Of a stretch of DNA of 64,000 nt, positions 46,269 through 56,041 are shown one piece after another. The notes below the pieces were generated by a model. The model was not told the origin of the DNA, searched no databases, and saw nothing but the letters and a program-made list of their open reading frames with translations. The DNA comes from Meridianimarinicoccus roseus. Lineage in GTDB: Bacteria > Pseudomonadota > Alphaproteobacteria > Rhodobacterales > Rhodobacteraceae. Made by a program: the position numbers and the translations under genes. Numbering within the stretch: position 1 is the first letter of the stretch; each line of letters opens with the position of its first letter. The stretch lies in assembly GCF_003172915.1 (NCBI RefSeq), contig NZ_QGKU01000038.1, forward strand, positions 62,001-126,000. The letters are read 5' to 3'.

Positions 46269-46615
46269 GCTTCGGGCGTACGTATCGCGCAAGGAGCCAG
46301 GCCGGGCCCGTCGAGCATGCACAAAAGGTTAAACCGGTGCCTCGGCTTTTAACGCTTTGTGAACGTTTTGAGTCGCACCGGCGATCTTGTGGCAGTCAAC
46401 CCAAACAAACACCAGATTTAGGTAAAAGTTTGTTTGACCCTCGTGGCGGATTGCGGCTTATTTGTGTTCGTAACGCATGGCGCCACCATATGTGGTGGAC
46501 TTCCCAGTATCTAGAGGCGCAACGCACAAGCTGTCGGGGTCACCCGCACCGCCCTGCTGTCTGTGCCCTGCGCCGGGACGACGCCGAAGAACAATGACCT
46601 GCACAGGGGCCGACA
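46269..46615 (+). promoter_or_regulatory. nrdJ upstream region with long inverted repeat
   Basis: 347 bases without a gene, lower in GC than its surroundings. CAAACAAAC (46402-46410) and GTTTGTTTG (46428-46436) are perfect 9-bp arms 17 bases apart; a second symmetric site, CCACCA-TATG-TGGTGG, is at 46486-46501. Both suit regulator sites for nrdJ. No B12-box (GCCACTG) or cobalamin riboswitch core was found. Confidence 0.5.
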
Positions 46616-49600
46616 ATGAGAATCGAACGCAAATTCACCCGCGACACCGCAGACGCCTACGCCGATCTGGATTTCGCGACCACCACGTCGGAAATTCGCA
46701 ATCCGGATGGCACCGTGGTCTTCCGTCTGGAAGGGCTGGAGGTTCCGTCAAGCTGGTCGCAGGTCGCGTCCGACGTGCTGGCACAGAAGTATTTCCGCAA
46801 GGCCGGCGTTGCCGCCGCCCTTAAGAAAGTCCGTGAAAAGGGCGTGCCCGAGTTCCTGTGGCGGTCGGTCCCCGACGAGGACGCGCTGGCCAAGCTCCCC
46901 GAAGACCAGCGTTTCGGCGGCGAGACGAAGGCCGTGCAGGTCTTCGACCGGCTGGCGGGCGCTTGGGCCTACTGGGGCTGGAAGGGCGGCTATTTCACCA
47001 AGGAAGCCGACGCCCGCGCCTATTTCGATGAAATGCGCTACATGCTGGCGACCCAGCGTGCGGCCCCAAACAGCCCGCAATGGTTCAACACCGGGCTGCA
47101 CTGGGCCTACGGCATCGACGGCCCGTCGCAAGGGCACTACTACGTCGACCACAAATCCGGGAAACTGACCAAGTCGGCTTCCGCCTATGAACACCCCCAG
47201 CCGCATGCCTGCTTCATCCAGTCCGTCGCCGACGATCTGGTCAACGACGGCGGCATCATGGATCTGTGGGTGCGCGAGGCGCGGCTGTTCAAGTACGGGT
47301 CCGGCACCGGGACGAACTTCTCCTCCCTGCGGGGGGAAGGCGAGGCCCTTTCGGGCGGTGGGCGGTCATCCGGTCTGATGGGTTTCCTGAAGATCGGTGA
47401 CCGGGCAGCGGGTGCGATCAAATCGGGGGGCACAACCCGGCGCGCTGCCAAGATGGTGATCTGCGACGCGGACCATCCCGACATCGAACAGTTTATCAAC
47501 TGGAAGGTGATCGAGGAGCAGAAGGTCGCGTCGCTGGTCGCTGGAAGCAAGACCCATGAGGCGCGGCTGAACGACATATTCGCCGCAATCCGTGGGTGGG
47601 ATGGCAGCCTTGAGGACGCCGTGGACCCCAAGGCCAACGACGCGCTGAAAAGCGCCGTCAAGGCGGCTAAGAAGGCTGCCATCCCCGAAACATATGTCAA
47701 GCGCGTGCTGGACTACGCCAAGCAGGGTTATGACAGCATCGAGTTTCCGACCTATGACACGGATTGGGACAGCGAGGCCTACTCCAGCGTGTCGGGGCAG
47801 AACTCAAACAACTCCGTCCGCGTGACCGACGCCTTCCTGAAGGCTGTGCGGGACGATGCCGATTGGGAGTTGATCCGCCGCACCGACGGCAAGGTCGCCA
47901 AGACCATCAAGGCACGAGATCTTTGGGAACAGATCGGCCATGCCGCCTGGGCCTGCGCCGATCCGGGAATCCAGTTCCACGATACCGTGAATGCGTGGCA
48001 CACCTGCCCGGAAGACGGCGCGATCCGCGGCTCGAACCCGTGCTCGGAATACATGTTCCTCGATGATACGGCCTGCAACCTCGCGTCTATGAACCTGCTG
48101 ACCTTCTACCGCGGCGGGCAGTTCCAAGCCGAGGAGTACGTCCACGCAGCGCGCCTGTGGACCGTCACGCTTGAGATCAGTGTCTTGATGGCGCAGTTCC
48201 CCAGCCGTGAGATCGCGCAGCGGTCCTACGACTTCCGCACGCTGGGTCTTGGCTATGCCAATATCGGCGGGCTGCTTATGCAGATGGGGCACAGCTATGA
48301 CAGCGACGAGGGCAGGGCGCTGTGCGGTGCGCTGACCGCGATCATGACGGGCGTGGCCTATGCGACCTCGGCCGAGATGGCGGGAGAACTTGGCGCCTTC
48401 CCAGGCTACCCGGCCAATTCCGAACACATGCTACGGGTGATCCGCAACCACCGCACCGCGGCGCATGGCAAGGCGGACGGCTACGAAGGGCTTGCGGTCC
48501 GCCCGGTGCCGCTGGACCATGCCAACTGCCCCGACGCGCGTCTGGTGGATCTTGCGACCCGCGCATGGGACGAGGCGCTCGCGCTTGGGCGGAAACATGG
48601 CTACCGCAACGCGCAGGCAACAGTGATCGCGCCGACCGGCACGATCGGCCTTGTGATGGACTGTGACACCACAGGGATCGAGCCGGACTTCGCGCTTGTG
48701 AAGTTCAAGAAACTCGCTGGCGGTGGATACTTCAAGATCATCAACCGCTCGGTTCCGGCCGCGCTTGAAACGCTGGGCTACGCTCCCGCGCAGATCGAGG
48801 AGATCGTCAGCTACGCTGTTGGTCACGGCACCCTCGGCAATGCGCCGGGCATCAATCACACGGCATTGCTGGGCCACGGTTTCGGCGCGGCCGAAATTGA
48901 CAAGATCGAGGCTGCGCTGCCTTCGGCCTTTGACATCCGCTTCGTGTTCAACCAGTGGACGCTGGGCGAGGAGTTCTGCACCGACGTGCTGGGCATTCCG
49001 GCAGCCAAGCTGGCTGATCCGACCTTCGACATGCTGACGTCGCTCGGCTTCACGCGCCAGCAGATCGAGGCTGCCAACGACCATGTGTGCGGGACCATGA
49101 CGCTGGAAGGCGCGCCGCACCTGAAGACCGACCACTACCCGGTGTTCGACTGCGCCAATCCCTGCGGCAAGAAAGGGCGCCGTTACCTTGGCGTGGACAG
49201 CCACATCACCATGATGGCGGCGGCGCAAAGCTTCATCTCGGGCGCAATCTCCAAGACGATCAACATGCCCAATGACGCGACCATCGAGGATTGCCAGCGC
49301 GCCTACGAGTTGTCCTGGTCGCTGGGTGTGAAGGCGAACGCGCTCTATCGTGACGGATCGAAGCTGAGCCAGCCGCTCGCGGCGGCGCTGGTCGAGGATG
49401 ACGACGAGGCTGAAGAAGTGCTGGCATCGGGCAGCCCGCAGGCAAAGGCGCAGGTTCTGGCCGAGAAGATCATCGAGAAGGTGATCATCAAGGAGGTCGT
49501 CCGCTCGCACCGCGAAAAGCTGCCCGAGCGGCGCAAGGGCTACACCCAGAAGGCGATTGTTGGCGGTCACAAGGTCTATCTCCGTACCGGCGAATATAAG

Positions 49601-50272
49601 GACGGACAGCTTGGCGAGATATTCATCGACATGCACAAGGAAGGCGCAGGCTTCCGGGCGATGATGAACAACTTCGCCATCGCCGTGTCGGTCGGGCTGC
49701 AATACGGCGTCCCGCTGGAAGAGTTCGTGGATGCCTTCACCTTCACCCGGTTCGAACCTGCGGGGATGGTGCAGGGCAACGAGGCGATCCGCAACGCGAC
49801 CTCGATCCTCGACTACATTTTCCGCGAACTTGCGGTCAGCTATCTCGACCGAACCGACCTTGCGCATGTGAAGCCCGAGGGCGCGGCCTTCGACGATCTC
49901 GGCGGCGGGGAGACCGAAGGCAGGCCCAACATCGCGCCGGTCAGCGAAACTGCTGCCAGCAAGTCGCTTGAAGTGCTCAAGCAGATTTCCTCGACCGGGT
50001 ATCTGCGCAAGCGGATGCCGCAGGAACTGGTGCTGCTGCAGGGCGGCGCTGGCAGTGCGGTCGCGCTTGAGACCGGGTTTTCCGTACAAGGCGCGGCGAC
50101 GGCGATCGATACCGGCGGCACGCTCGGCGGCACTGCGATGGACGCACGCGCGAAGGCCCGCATCCAGGGCTACGAGGGGGACCCCTGCGGCGAGTGCGGC
50201 AACTACACGCTGGTGCGCAACGGCACCTGCATGAAATGCAATACCTGCGGAGATACGAGCGGGTGTAGCTGA
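46616..50272 (+). CDS. nrdJ: Adenosylcobalamin-dependent ribonucleotide reductase
   Basis: Class II enzyme, 1218 residues, reducing ribonucleotides with B12 and without oxygen. Catalytic-domain marks include [15 protein letters not shown] (about 142-156), [49 protein letters not shown] and [22 protein letters not shown]-terminal extension ends in a cysteine-rich [20 protein letters not shown] segment typical of the redox/zinc end. Expected to be a main or only source of dNTPs here, needing cobalamin. Standing alone with its own terminator. Confidence 0.95.
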   Translation: MRIERKFTRDTADAYADLDFATTTSEIRNPDGTVVFRLEGLEVPSSWSQVASDVLAQKYFRKAGVAAALKKVREKGVPEFLWRSVPDEDALAKLPEDQRFGGETKAVQVFDRLAGAWAYWGWKGGYFTKEADARAYFDEMRYMLATQRAAPNSPQWFNTGLHWAYGIDGPSQGHYYVDHKSGKLTKSASAYEHPQPHACFIQSVADDLVNDGGIMDLWVREARLFKYGSGTGTNFSSLRGEGEALSGGGRSSGLMGFLKIGDRAAGAIKSGGTTRRAAKMVICDADHPDIEQFINWKVIEEQKVASLVAGSKTHEARLNDIFAAIRGWDGSLEDAVDPKANDALKSAVKAAKKAAIPETYVKRVLDYAKQGYDSIEFPTYDTDWDSEAYSSVSGQNSNNSVRVTDAFLKAVRDDADWELIRRTDGKVAKTIKARDLWEQIGHAAWACADPGIQFHDTVNAWHTCPEDGAIRGSNPCSEYMFLDDTACNLASMNLLTFYRGGQFQAEEYVHAARLWTVTLEISVLMAQFPSREIAQRSYDFRTLGLGYANIGGLLMQMGHSYDSDEGRALCGALTAIMTGVAYATSAEMAGELGAFPGYPANSEHMLRVIRNHRTAAHGKADGYEGLAVRPVPLDHANCPDARLVDLATRAWDEALALGRKHGYRNAQATVIAPTGTIGLVMDCDTTGIEPDFALVKFKKLAGGGYFKIINRSVPAALETLGYAPAQIEEIVSYAVGHGTLGNAPGINHTALLGHGFGAAEIDKIEAALPSAFDIRFVFNQWTLGEEFCTDVLGIPAAKLADPTFDMLTSLGFTRQQIEAANDHVCGTMTLEGAPHLKTDHYPVFDCANPCGKKGRRYLGVDSHITMMAAAQSFISGAISKTINMPNDATIEDCQRAYELSWSLGVKANALYRDGSKLSQPLAAALVEDDDEAEEVLASGSPQAKAQVLAEKIIEKVIIKEVVRSHREKLPERRKGYTQKAIVGGHKVYLRTGEYKDGQLGEIFIDMHKEGAGFRAMMNNFAIAVSVGLQYGVPLEEFVDAFTFTRFEPAGMVQGNEAIRNATSILDYIFRELAVSYLDRTDLAHVKPEGAAFDDLGGGETEGRPNIAPVSETAASKSLEVLKQISSTGYLRKRMPQELVLLQGGAGSAVALETGFSVQGAATAIDTGGTLGGTAMDARAKARIQGYEGDPCGECGNYTLVRNGTCMKCNTCGDTSGCS

Positions 50273-50292
50273 CTGGTGTGGCGGTGGTGTGG

Positions 50293-50354
50293 CGGGCATA
50301 GTTGCTCCCAGGGACGGGCATAGTCTTGCCCGAACGGGCAAAGTTCCGCCCAAA
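50293..50354 (+). repeat. Three tandem imperfect repeats after nrdJ
   Basis: Units of 22, 20 and 20 bases begin CGGGCATAGT (50293), CGGGCATAGT (50315) and CGGGCAAAGT (50335). Each can form a small GGG...CCC hairpin, clearest in GGGCA-TAGTCT-TGCCC. They lie between the nrdJ stop and its terminator. Confidence 0.6.
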
Positions 50355-50371
50355 TGAGCCAAAAGCATACC

Positions 50372-50395
50372 AGGGGCGGCCAAGCCGCCCCTTTT
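50372..50395 (+). terminator. Intrinsic terminator of nrdJ
   Basis: GGGGCGGC (50373-50380) pairs with GCCGCCCC (50384-50391) over a CAA loop, followed by TTTT. It lies 100 bases after the nrdJ stop. Confidence 0.85.
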
Positions 50396-50434
50396 CAATT
50401 GTTCGTAGCGTTGCTGATGGCTGAACCGAACCGA

Positions 50435-50447
50435 GGGTTCGAATCCC
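50435..50447 (+). other. tRNA T-arm-like sequence
   Basis: GGGTTCGAATCCC has the T-loop consensus TTCGAAT closed by three G-C pairs. The outer two pairs of a 5-bp T stem are mismatched and no acceptor or anticodon arm is found, so it is not a tRNA. It may be a leftover of an integration site at a tRNA 3' end. Confidence 0.35.
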
Positions 50448-50995
50448 GATCCCACCGATCAAGCCGTTCCGCTATCCGCGCCATTGCCGCACGACGGTTA
50501 TGGGGAGAGTCCGGCAGTTTGCCTTCGAACAGACCATTGCGGCCGAGTTCCAAGCGCTGCACCGAGAACGGACGAGCTATTCGACGAGACGATAAACCAT
50601 CTCATCGCAAATGTGATGAAATCGGACGGCGACGACGAGACTCTCGAGCGGATCCGCAACGCACCCGCTGGCCCGCAGATCTTTGGTGTCCCCCGCGCGG
50701 AGCCTGTGCGCCGTTGACCTCCTGCCTCGCATCGCGTGCCTTGCAGTCACTGGCACAAGGGGCAAGGCGGCCCACGCCGAGCCATGTCCTGAAGGCCCCC
50801 ATGCGTCGCTCCTTAGTGGGCTTGCAACGTTCGGGATTGGCCGCGATGGGCGCGCAGGCAACGCCCAAGAATGAGGCACTGTGCGGTGCGAATGGCGCTG
50901 CATGGGATCAGGATCAGGCCCGGTACGGGTCATTCCTTGCTTTTCGCCAGCCGATCAGATGTAGTTTTCGTTACACTTATCGAACGGGAACCGGC
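50448..50995. other. Stretch without a clear gene
   Basis: About 550 bases with no convincing gene. One segment (about 50525-50718) gives protein-like readings in two adjacent frames (QTIAAEFQALHRER, then DELFDETINHLIANVMKSDG), which could be a frameshifted remnant of a small gene. The rest shows nothing recognisable except AT-rich sequence just before the next start. Confidence 0.4.
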
Positions 50996-51610
50996 ATGAA
51001 ATCCTTGGCCCTTACGCTTGGCCTGACAGCGTTTCTTGCCGTTCAGGCGCAGGCCGTGACGCTGGCGGCTGTCTTGGACTACACCACACAAGACACCCGC
51101 TTCATCAACGCGACCGAAGCGGTTGCCATTAGCTTTTCGTTATCGGACGCAACCTCTGCGATTTCGGTCTCCGCGCCGATCGACTGTGCCGCGTGCGAAG
51201 GCGAGGTTTTCCTGACCAACGATGTCGGGACGGGAAGCTCCCTCGCGAACCTTGTGGACTGGTTCGCGCTGGAGAACATCACCGGATCAGAGTTGTTCTC
51301 GGGGCTGAGTCTGCCCTCCGGCACCTATTATCTGGGTGTGTCCGTCACCAGCGGCTTTGCAACATGGGGCGAGTCCGGCACCCCGACCGTGATCGAAAAC
51401 AGCCCCGGGGATATCGGGCTGCAATACGCCGCCTCCCCGATCTTGGCCGGGTTCCCGGCATCGAGCGATTTCATCGCGCGGCTGAGTGGAGACGCTCTGC
51501 TGTTCGAGGTCGAGACGACCGCCATTCCGGCACCGGCCTCTGTGCTGTTGCTGATCTCCGCTGCCGGGGGACTTATGGCGCTTGGGCGACGCCGGTCCTC
51601 GGGGGCCTAG
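50996..51610 (+). CDS. CTERM-anchored secreted protein (VPLPA/PEP-CTERM type)
   Basis: 204 residues. A signal peptide (MKSLALTLGLTAFLAVQAQA) precedes a beta-rich body with a cysteine pair (DCAACEG) and ends in IPAPASVLLLISAAGGLMAL followed by GRRRSS: a Pro-rich motif, one hydrophobic helix and an arginine cluster. This is the exosortase sorting signal in the form common in Rhodobacteraceae. The exosortase itself is not in the window. The ATG at 50996 is chosen for the signal peptide; the frame stays open far upstream without resemblance. Its stop is shared tail-to-tail (CTAG) with the P47-like gene. Confidence 0.75.
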   Translation: MKSLALTLGLTAFLAVQAQAVTLAAVLDYTTQDTRFINATEAVAISFSLSDATSAISVSAPIDCAACEGEVFLTNDVGTGSSLANLVDWFALENITGSELFSGLSLPSGTYYLGVSVTSGFATWGESGTPTVIENSPGDIGLQYAASPILAGFPASSDFIARLSGDALLFEVETTAIPAPASVLLLISAAGGLMALGRRRSSGA

Positions 51611-53040
51611 GGCGCCGCGATCTTGGCGGTCTCGTCCGTCTCGGGGGGCGGAAAGTATCCGGCAAGGCGCAGGCTGTCGCTCAATGTAACTTCCGTCACC
51701 TCGAACACGCCAAGCCCCGTCCAGCGCAGGGGCTTGAGGTTCATCTCGAACAAACCGTCGAAACTGGGCGCAATATCCTTGAGCACCAGCTTTGCGATAT
51801 CGAGAACAAGCAGCGATACTGCGGCCACGATTGCCAGCCCGATGCAGAATCCGGCCAGCAAAGGCCCCGGCGCCAAGACGGACATCACACCCAGTGTCGC
51901 GCCAGCGATCATCGCGACCTTTTCGAACATCTGCATTTCAACGCTGAGTTGAAATTTGGACACTTGGAACCCGCCCTGAAGCTTCTCGAGGCTCAGTGTC
52001 GGGTTCCCATCCGCATCCTCGCTCATCAACACGCCATAGTTTCCGGAGGAATTGTTCGTCGCAGCCCCGAGCGGCGTGATGACCTTCGTCTCACACTCGA
52101 TAGCGAGTTGGTCGGCCTCGATGCGGATTGAAAGTTCATCCAGCCATGTTTCGCAGCGCATTCCCAGAACGGGCGTTGGCTTTACACGGGCCCGGTGCAT
52201 GAGGCGAATTCCCATTCCGTCCCGGTCGAGCTCGAAAAAGTTGGGCTGGATGCCCTGAAAGACGCTGCACATCATCGGGACGACGACGCTGTCGAGCAAA
52301 CGCTGCGATCCGATCACCAGAGACGCGACATGACCGATGGTGATCATGTCCCCCGACACATAGAGCGCCCGGCCTTCGGCCTTTCGCCCCCCTGTCATGC
52401 ACAAGACGGCCAGAATCGCATCGGCTTCGTGCCCCTTCTCGGCCTCGCTGAAGGCATAGGCCATATCCGTGGGCTGCATCCACGCGAAATCACCGCGGGC
52501 GAGCTTCGTCGTGATGTCCAGCTCGGCAAAGATGTGGTCGAAGACGTCGAGATGGGTGTTGAGCCACGTCTCCAGCGCGCGCCGGAGTCCACCGTTCACA
52601 TCGGGATGGTCCTTGACGCCTTCGCCAAGCGTTAACTGAACCTGCGCGGGGCGGTAGTTGCGGCCCTGAGGGCTGGCCAGACGCAAATGGTAGCGTTCGA
52701 AGTCCTCGTCCGGCGCGGCCAGTCTGTCGGCCGCAACGAACTCCATATCCAGCGCAGTATCGACACTACTGCCGGCCCCGTCAAAAATGACCGTCCCGTC
52801 GTCCGCCTTTGCAATTGTCCAGACATCGAGTGGCATGGTCAGATGTGCCCGTGTTCCGGAGCTTCGCTCCGACAGCGCCCAGCGACCAAAACCGATGGTG
52901 AGGGTATACGTTTCATTGTCGGGAAGCGGCATGGAGAAGCCCTCGGGCGTCGATCCGGCAATATCAATCTGCCGGTTGGCCTCGCTCAATCGCAGAGAAA
53001 AGACGGTGTCCCATCCGAGACTGTTTGCGGTAATTTCCAA
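51607..53040 (-). CDS. TULIP-fold P47-like protein, third of three
   Basis: 477 residues. The start is TTG at 53040 behind GGAAGGA; it puts NSLGWDTVF at residues 6-14, the opening motif of P47/OrfX proteins. A mid-region WMQPTDMAYAF and DAILAVLCMTGGR match the same family and the preceding gene. Near residues 375-420 two hydrophobic helices (MIAGATLGVMSVLAPGP; LAGFCIGLAIVAAVSLLV) form a membrane hairpin, after which the fold resumes (VFEVTEVTLSDSLRLAGYF). No signal peptide. Known TULIP proteins bind lipids; the role here is unknown. 34 bases after the previous gene. Confidence 0.75.
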   Translation of the reverse strand: MEITANSLGWDTVFSLRLSEANRQIDIAGSTPEGFSMPLPDNETYTLTIGFGRWALSERSSGTRAHLTMPLDVWTIAKADDGTVIFDGAGSSVDTALDMEFVAADRLAAPDEDFERYHLRLASPQGRNYRPAQVQLTLGEGVKDHPDVNGGLRRALETWLNTHLDVFDHIFAELDITTKLARGDFAWMQPTDMAYAFSEAEKGHEADAILAVLCMTGGRKAEGRALYVSGDMITIGHVASLVIGSQRLLDSVVVPMMCSVFQGIQPNFFELDRDGMGIRLMHRARVKPTPVLGMRCETWLDELSIRIEADQLAIECETKVITPLGAATNNSSGNYGVLMSEDADGNPTLSLEKLQGGFQVSKFQLSVEMQMFEKVAMIAGATLGVMSVLAPGPLLAGFCIGLAIVAAVSLLVLDIAKLVLKDIAPSFDGLFEMNLKPLRWTGLGVFEVTEVTLSDSLRLAGYFPPPETDETAKIAAP

Positions 53041-53074
53041 AGCATGTCCTTCCCATCCGCGGCCGAGACTGTGC

Positions 53075-54664
53075 TCAGGCCAGTTCCCCGCCCAGGTGCA
53101 GGCCGTCGTTGAAGGCGAGCGAGCGCAGGCGCAGCGTGCCCGCACTGGGCCACTCCACGGGTGTCGACACCTCCTTGAGCAGATCGTCGAACAGCTCGGG
53201 CTTCACCTTTCCCTTCTCCGTCAGCAGCGTCGCGTAGTTCAGGACGGTCAGGGTCCCTCCTGCGATGCCGGTCGCGGCGATCGCGACAACGATGGCCAGT
53301 TTGTGCGCATTCATGAAGTTCGAGGCCTGCGCGACAAAGCTGGTGCCGGCACGACCTGCCGTCATGGACGCGGCGGCGCCCGCCGCGTCACTCCCGCCCG
53401 ATCCGACATTCGCCGCACCGATATCCGACATCGAGATCGCCATCTGCCCCGCGGTCTCCGACTCGCGAATGGCCGCAGCCTCCAGACCGACACCGGCCAC
53501 GATGGCCACGATGGCGATGACATCGAGGGTGATCCCGGCGATGAGGATCCAATCAGGGTTGGAGGTCGTCACACTGCCGCTGAGCGCCTCCAGCTCGAAC
53601 TCGGGGCTGCCATCCGCACCAAGCGACAGGCGAGACGCCCCTTTGCGGGTTATGATGACGTCTGTGCCGACAATGCCGTGGTAGAAGTGGAAATAGTCGA
53701 AATCGAGCTGGATCACATCCCCGTCAACCAGCAGCTTGAAGCCCTGAGGTTCGACCAGTGGCTTGAAGGTCTCGCCATCACTGTTTTGAAAGTCGTGGGC
53801 CTTGATCTGCCGCGTGTTGGTCAGTCCGTAGCCGTCCGAGGTGATGTCGAAATCCGCCTCGGTCGATCCCGGGAACAGGGTGACGATGTGGGGCAGCAAC
53901 ATTTTTTCGACCATTCGGCCCGCGTCGATCAGGACACCGACATGGGAGCCGTTGGGCACGAAGGCCGGTGTCGCGGCGAATGTGGTCGGCGGCACCCGGT
54001 TTTCGGTCATGGTAAGAACGGCAAGCACGCTTTCGTCCTCGAATTTCTTGCGCCGTTGATCCGGTGGCAGGGAGGGATCTTCGATGGCGGTCGCAACGGA
54101 AAAATGCGCCGCGGTCGGGGTAATCCACGCCATCGCGCCCGAGGAGCCCGCGAAATCGCCGCTGATATCGACGACGGCGAGCGGTTTCGCGAAATCGGGC
54201 AAATGGTCTTTGGCCCATTCGATCATCAGGCTGCGCAGGGCATCGGCATGCTGATCGCACGGCAGATCAATCTCGGCGACGGTGATCCCGACGGTATCGC
54301 GGTCGACGCCCAAATACTTGGTCCGGCCGTCGGCGCGCGTGTACAGATCGAGGGGCAGGTCGAAGCGGATGATCACGCCCGTCAGATCGATGGTGACCGC
54401 ATCATCCTCCGCCCCAACGGTGATCGACCCCGCCTCGACGACACCTTCCAAACTGATCGTGTCCCCGTTCGCACCGTTTCCAAACCGCCAGAAGGCGAAT
54501 GTTCCTGCGGTTGCAAAGCGGCCGTTTATAAGCGTTGCAATCTCTTTTTCGAACCCGATATCACTGAAGTTGCTGTCGGTCGCGAGATGGGCGTTCAGTG
54601 CGGAAAAGGTAATTGCGCTGACGACATCCCAACCGCCGGTGTTGGCCGCCACGGTTTCGGTCAT
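53075..54664 (-). CDS. TULIP-fold P47-like protein, second of three
   Basis: 529 residues. GGWDVVSAITFSALNAHL (about 10-27) is the P47/OrfX opening; around 178-270 come AWITPTAAHFSVA, DESVLAVLTMTENR and VGVLIDAGRMVEKMLLPHI, a pattern strongly typical of P47-like proteins. Two membrane-type helices (about 372-394 and 455-475) are separated by about 60 Gly/Ala/Ser-rich residues. The last strand, LRLRSLAFNDGLHLGGELA, parallels that of the third gene. ATG at 54664 follows GGAAGGA. Function unknown; lipid or membrane handling is inferred from the fold. Confidence 0.8.
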   Translation of the reverse strand: MTETVAANTGGWDVVSAITFSALNAHLATDSNFSDIGFEKEIATLINGRFATAGTFAFWRFGNGANGDTISLEGVVEAGSITVGAEDDAVTIDLTGVIIRFDLPLDLYTRADGRTKYLGVDRDTVGITVAEIDLPCDQHADALRSLMIEWAKDHLPDFAKPLAVVDISGDFAGSSGAMAWITPTAAHFSVATAIEDPSLPPDQRRKKFEDESVLAVLTMTENRVPPTTFAATPAFVPNGSHVGVLIDAGRMVEKMLLPHIVTLFPGSTEADFDITSDGYGLTNTRQIKAHDFQNSDGETFKPLVEPQGFKLLVDGDVIQLDFDYFHFYHGIVGTDVIITRKGASRLSLGADGSPEFELEALSGSVTTSNPDWILIAGITLDVIAIVAIVAGVGLEAAAIRESETAGQMAISMSDIGAANVGSGGSDAAGAAASMTAGRAGTSFVAQASNFMNAHKLAIVVAIAATGIAGGTLTVLNYATLLTEKGKVKPELFDDLLKEVSTPVEWPSAGTLRLRSLAFNDGLHLGGELA

Positions 54665-54700
54665 ATCGGGGTCCTTCCTTCTGGAATGGAGCGTGTGGTG

Positions 54701-55888
54701 TCACTTTGAGAGTCGGCGGAAAAACATCGCGCCGCGCAAGCCGCCCTCATCGGGCACGAAGTCAAGCGGAAAGGCCTTGCCGAGGACATGCTGCTGTCCG
54801 TCGCTGTGGTGCAATGGAAAGGAGACCTCTGCCGTGCCTTGAAAAAGGTCGGTATCGTCGACGATCTTGACGCCAAAGATGACCCGCATGATGGTGAAGA
54901 CGAAGGTATCGCTGACGTGCCGATCAAGGATCTTGTGGCGGGTCTTCTTGATCTTCAATTCCTGGGCGACGTGGTCGAAGACGACCGAGTACCGCATGGT
55001 GACGGCTTCGATGAGGGTTTGACGGCCAACAATGGGGGCTCGGACGTCGATGAGGCAGTCGGCGTGCACCTCCAACCTCTCGTCCTGTACCGTGATGTCC
55101 CGGACCCTGTACTGGACATGGACATCTCCAAGATCGACGTGCCGCGAGCGTCGGCCGGCGTCCATGGCGAAGACATGTTGCAGGGCTTCGCGGAAGTACC
55201 TGGTGACCACGTCGGAGCACACAACGGCAAGATCTGCCGAGCCTGCGATCAGATCGGCGTCGATCAGGACGCTGTCGTCCTTCGGATAGGCCCGAGATGC
55301 CAGACCGATGGCAAGCGTCACCCCCGTGTGCGAGGCACGCTGCTGACAGACCGCCTTGCCGCCTGCATAGTGCCAAGCGTCTTGTTGGTCGGCGAACCCC
55401 GGGCAACTGGGCAGCAACGGATAGAACAAGGCGGGTCCATTAGCCTTTAGCCAAGAGGCCATGCCAGTCTCGACCCGCGCCGTGAAGTCGGCCCCGATAT
55501 CCGGCCCCTTCGTGATCGCGACGGCCGCCTGTTGCCGCCCTGCGTCGGGCGCGAACTCCGCAAGCCCAAACCCGGCGAGGCCTTTCTTGTCCATCACACT
55601 AACCAGCGTCCCGCTGACGCTGAGGCGTATCCCGGCGAGAGAGGCTTTCTGGTCCCCGCTCTCGATCTCGCCCTGTGCTATCTCGATCTCGACGGTGACG
55701 GACCCGCCTGTCCCGTCGATGAGCCTCGGAGGTTCGATCCGACCCGTCATCGTCGTGGTGGTCTCGTCCAGCAGTCCTTGGGACTCGGTCCGGAATGCCA
55801 AGGCGTCCTTCGTCAGACGTTCAGCGATCACAGCGGTCGCTGTGTCCAAGGTCATCGCGCCGATGACGTCCCACTCACCTGTCTTCAC
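54701..55888 (-). CDS. TULIP-fold P47-like protein, first of three
   Basis: 395 residues, GTG start behind GGAG. It opens KTGEWDVIGAMTLDTATAVIA, the same GxWD pattern as its neighbours, and holds a central region with two cysteines (LLPSCPGF; GGKAVCQQRA). It is the most diverged of the three and has no membrane helix and no signal peptide. First gene of the operon; 36 bases separate it from the next. Family membership rests on the N terminus, the length and the operon, so is less sure. Confidence 0.65.
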   Translation of the reverse strand: MKTGEWDVIGAMTLDTATAVIAERLTKDALAFRTESQGLLDETTTTMTGRIEPPRLIDGTGGSVTVEIEIAQGEIESGDQKASLAGIRLSVSGTLVSVMDKKGLAGFGLAEFAPDAGRQQAAVAITKGPDIGADFTARVETGMASWLKANGPALFYPLLPSCPGFADQQDAWHYAGGKAVCQQRASHTGVTLAIGLASRAYPKDDSVLIDADLIAGSADLAVVCSDVVTRYFREALQHVFAMDAGRRSRHVDLGDVHVQYRVRDITVQDERLEVHADCLIDVRAPIVGRQTLIEAVTMRYSVVFDHVAQELKIKKTRHKILDRHVSDTFVFTIMRVIFGVKIVDDTDLFQGTAEVSFPLHHSDGQQHVLGKAFPLDFVPDEGGLRGAMFFRRLSK

Positions 55889-55920
55889 ACGGTCTCCGAT
55901 CCACCGTATGAAGAACGATG

Positions 55921-55926
55921 AGTATA
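55921..55926 (-). promoter_or_regulatory. Candidate -10 of the P47-like operon
   Basis: TATACT on the minus strand inside an AT-rich stretch, about 33 bases before the GTG start. No good -35 at 17 bases. It lies in the 153 bases left between the operon and the insertion sequence. Confidence 0.3.
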
Positions 55927-56041
55927 TTCAAAAGAATTACATCACGCTGGCCCAGAACCGATGCTCTTGCAACTAATTCTTCCTCCAGATTGAGAGTTTT
56001 CATCCGCGGCTAGGCGTTGATACTGTAACTGTCCCCTACGG

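Noticed and set aside
46269-46615. Cobalamin riboswitch before nrdJ
   Set aside because: No B12 box or other conserved core; a class II enzyme does not by itself need one.
50401-50470. Complete tRNA gene
   Set aside because: Only a T-arm-like 13-mer; no acceptor, D or anticodon arm can be built around it.
50354-50995. N-terminal extension of the CTERM protein
   Set aside because: The extra 214 residues are basic and low-complexity, cross the nrdJ terminator, and would hide a good signal peptide.
51607-55888. A botulinum-type neurotoxin cluster
   Set aside because: Only the P47-like accessory type is present; there is no metalloprotease toxin, NTNH or OrfX1-sized gene in the window.
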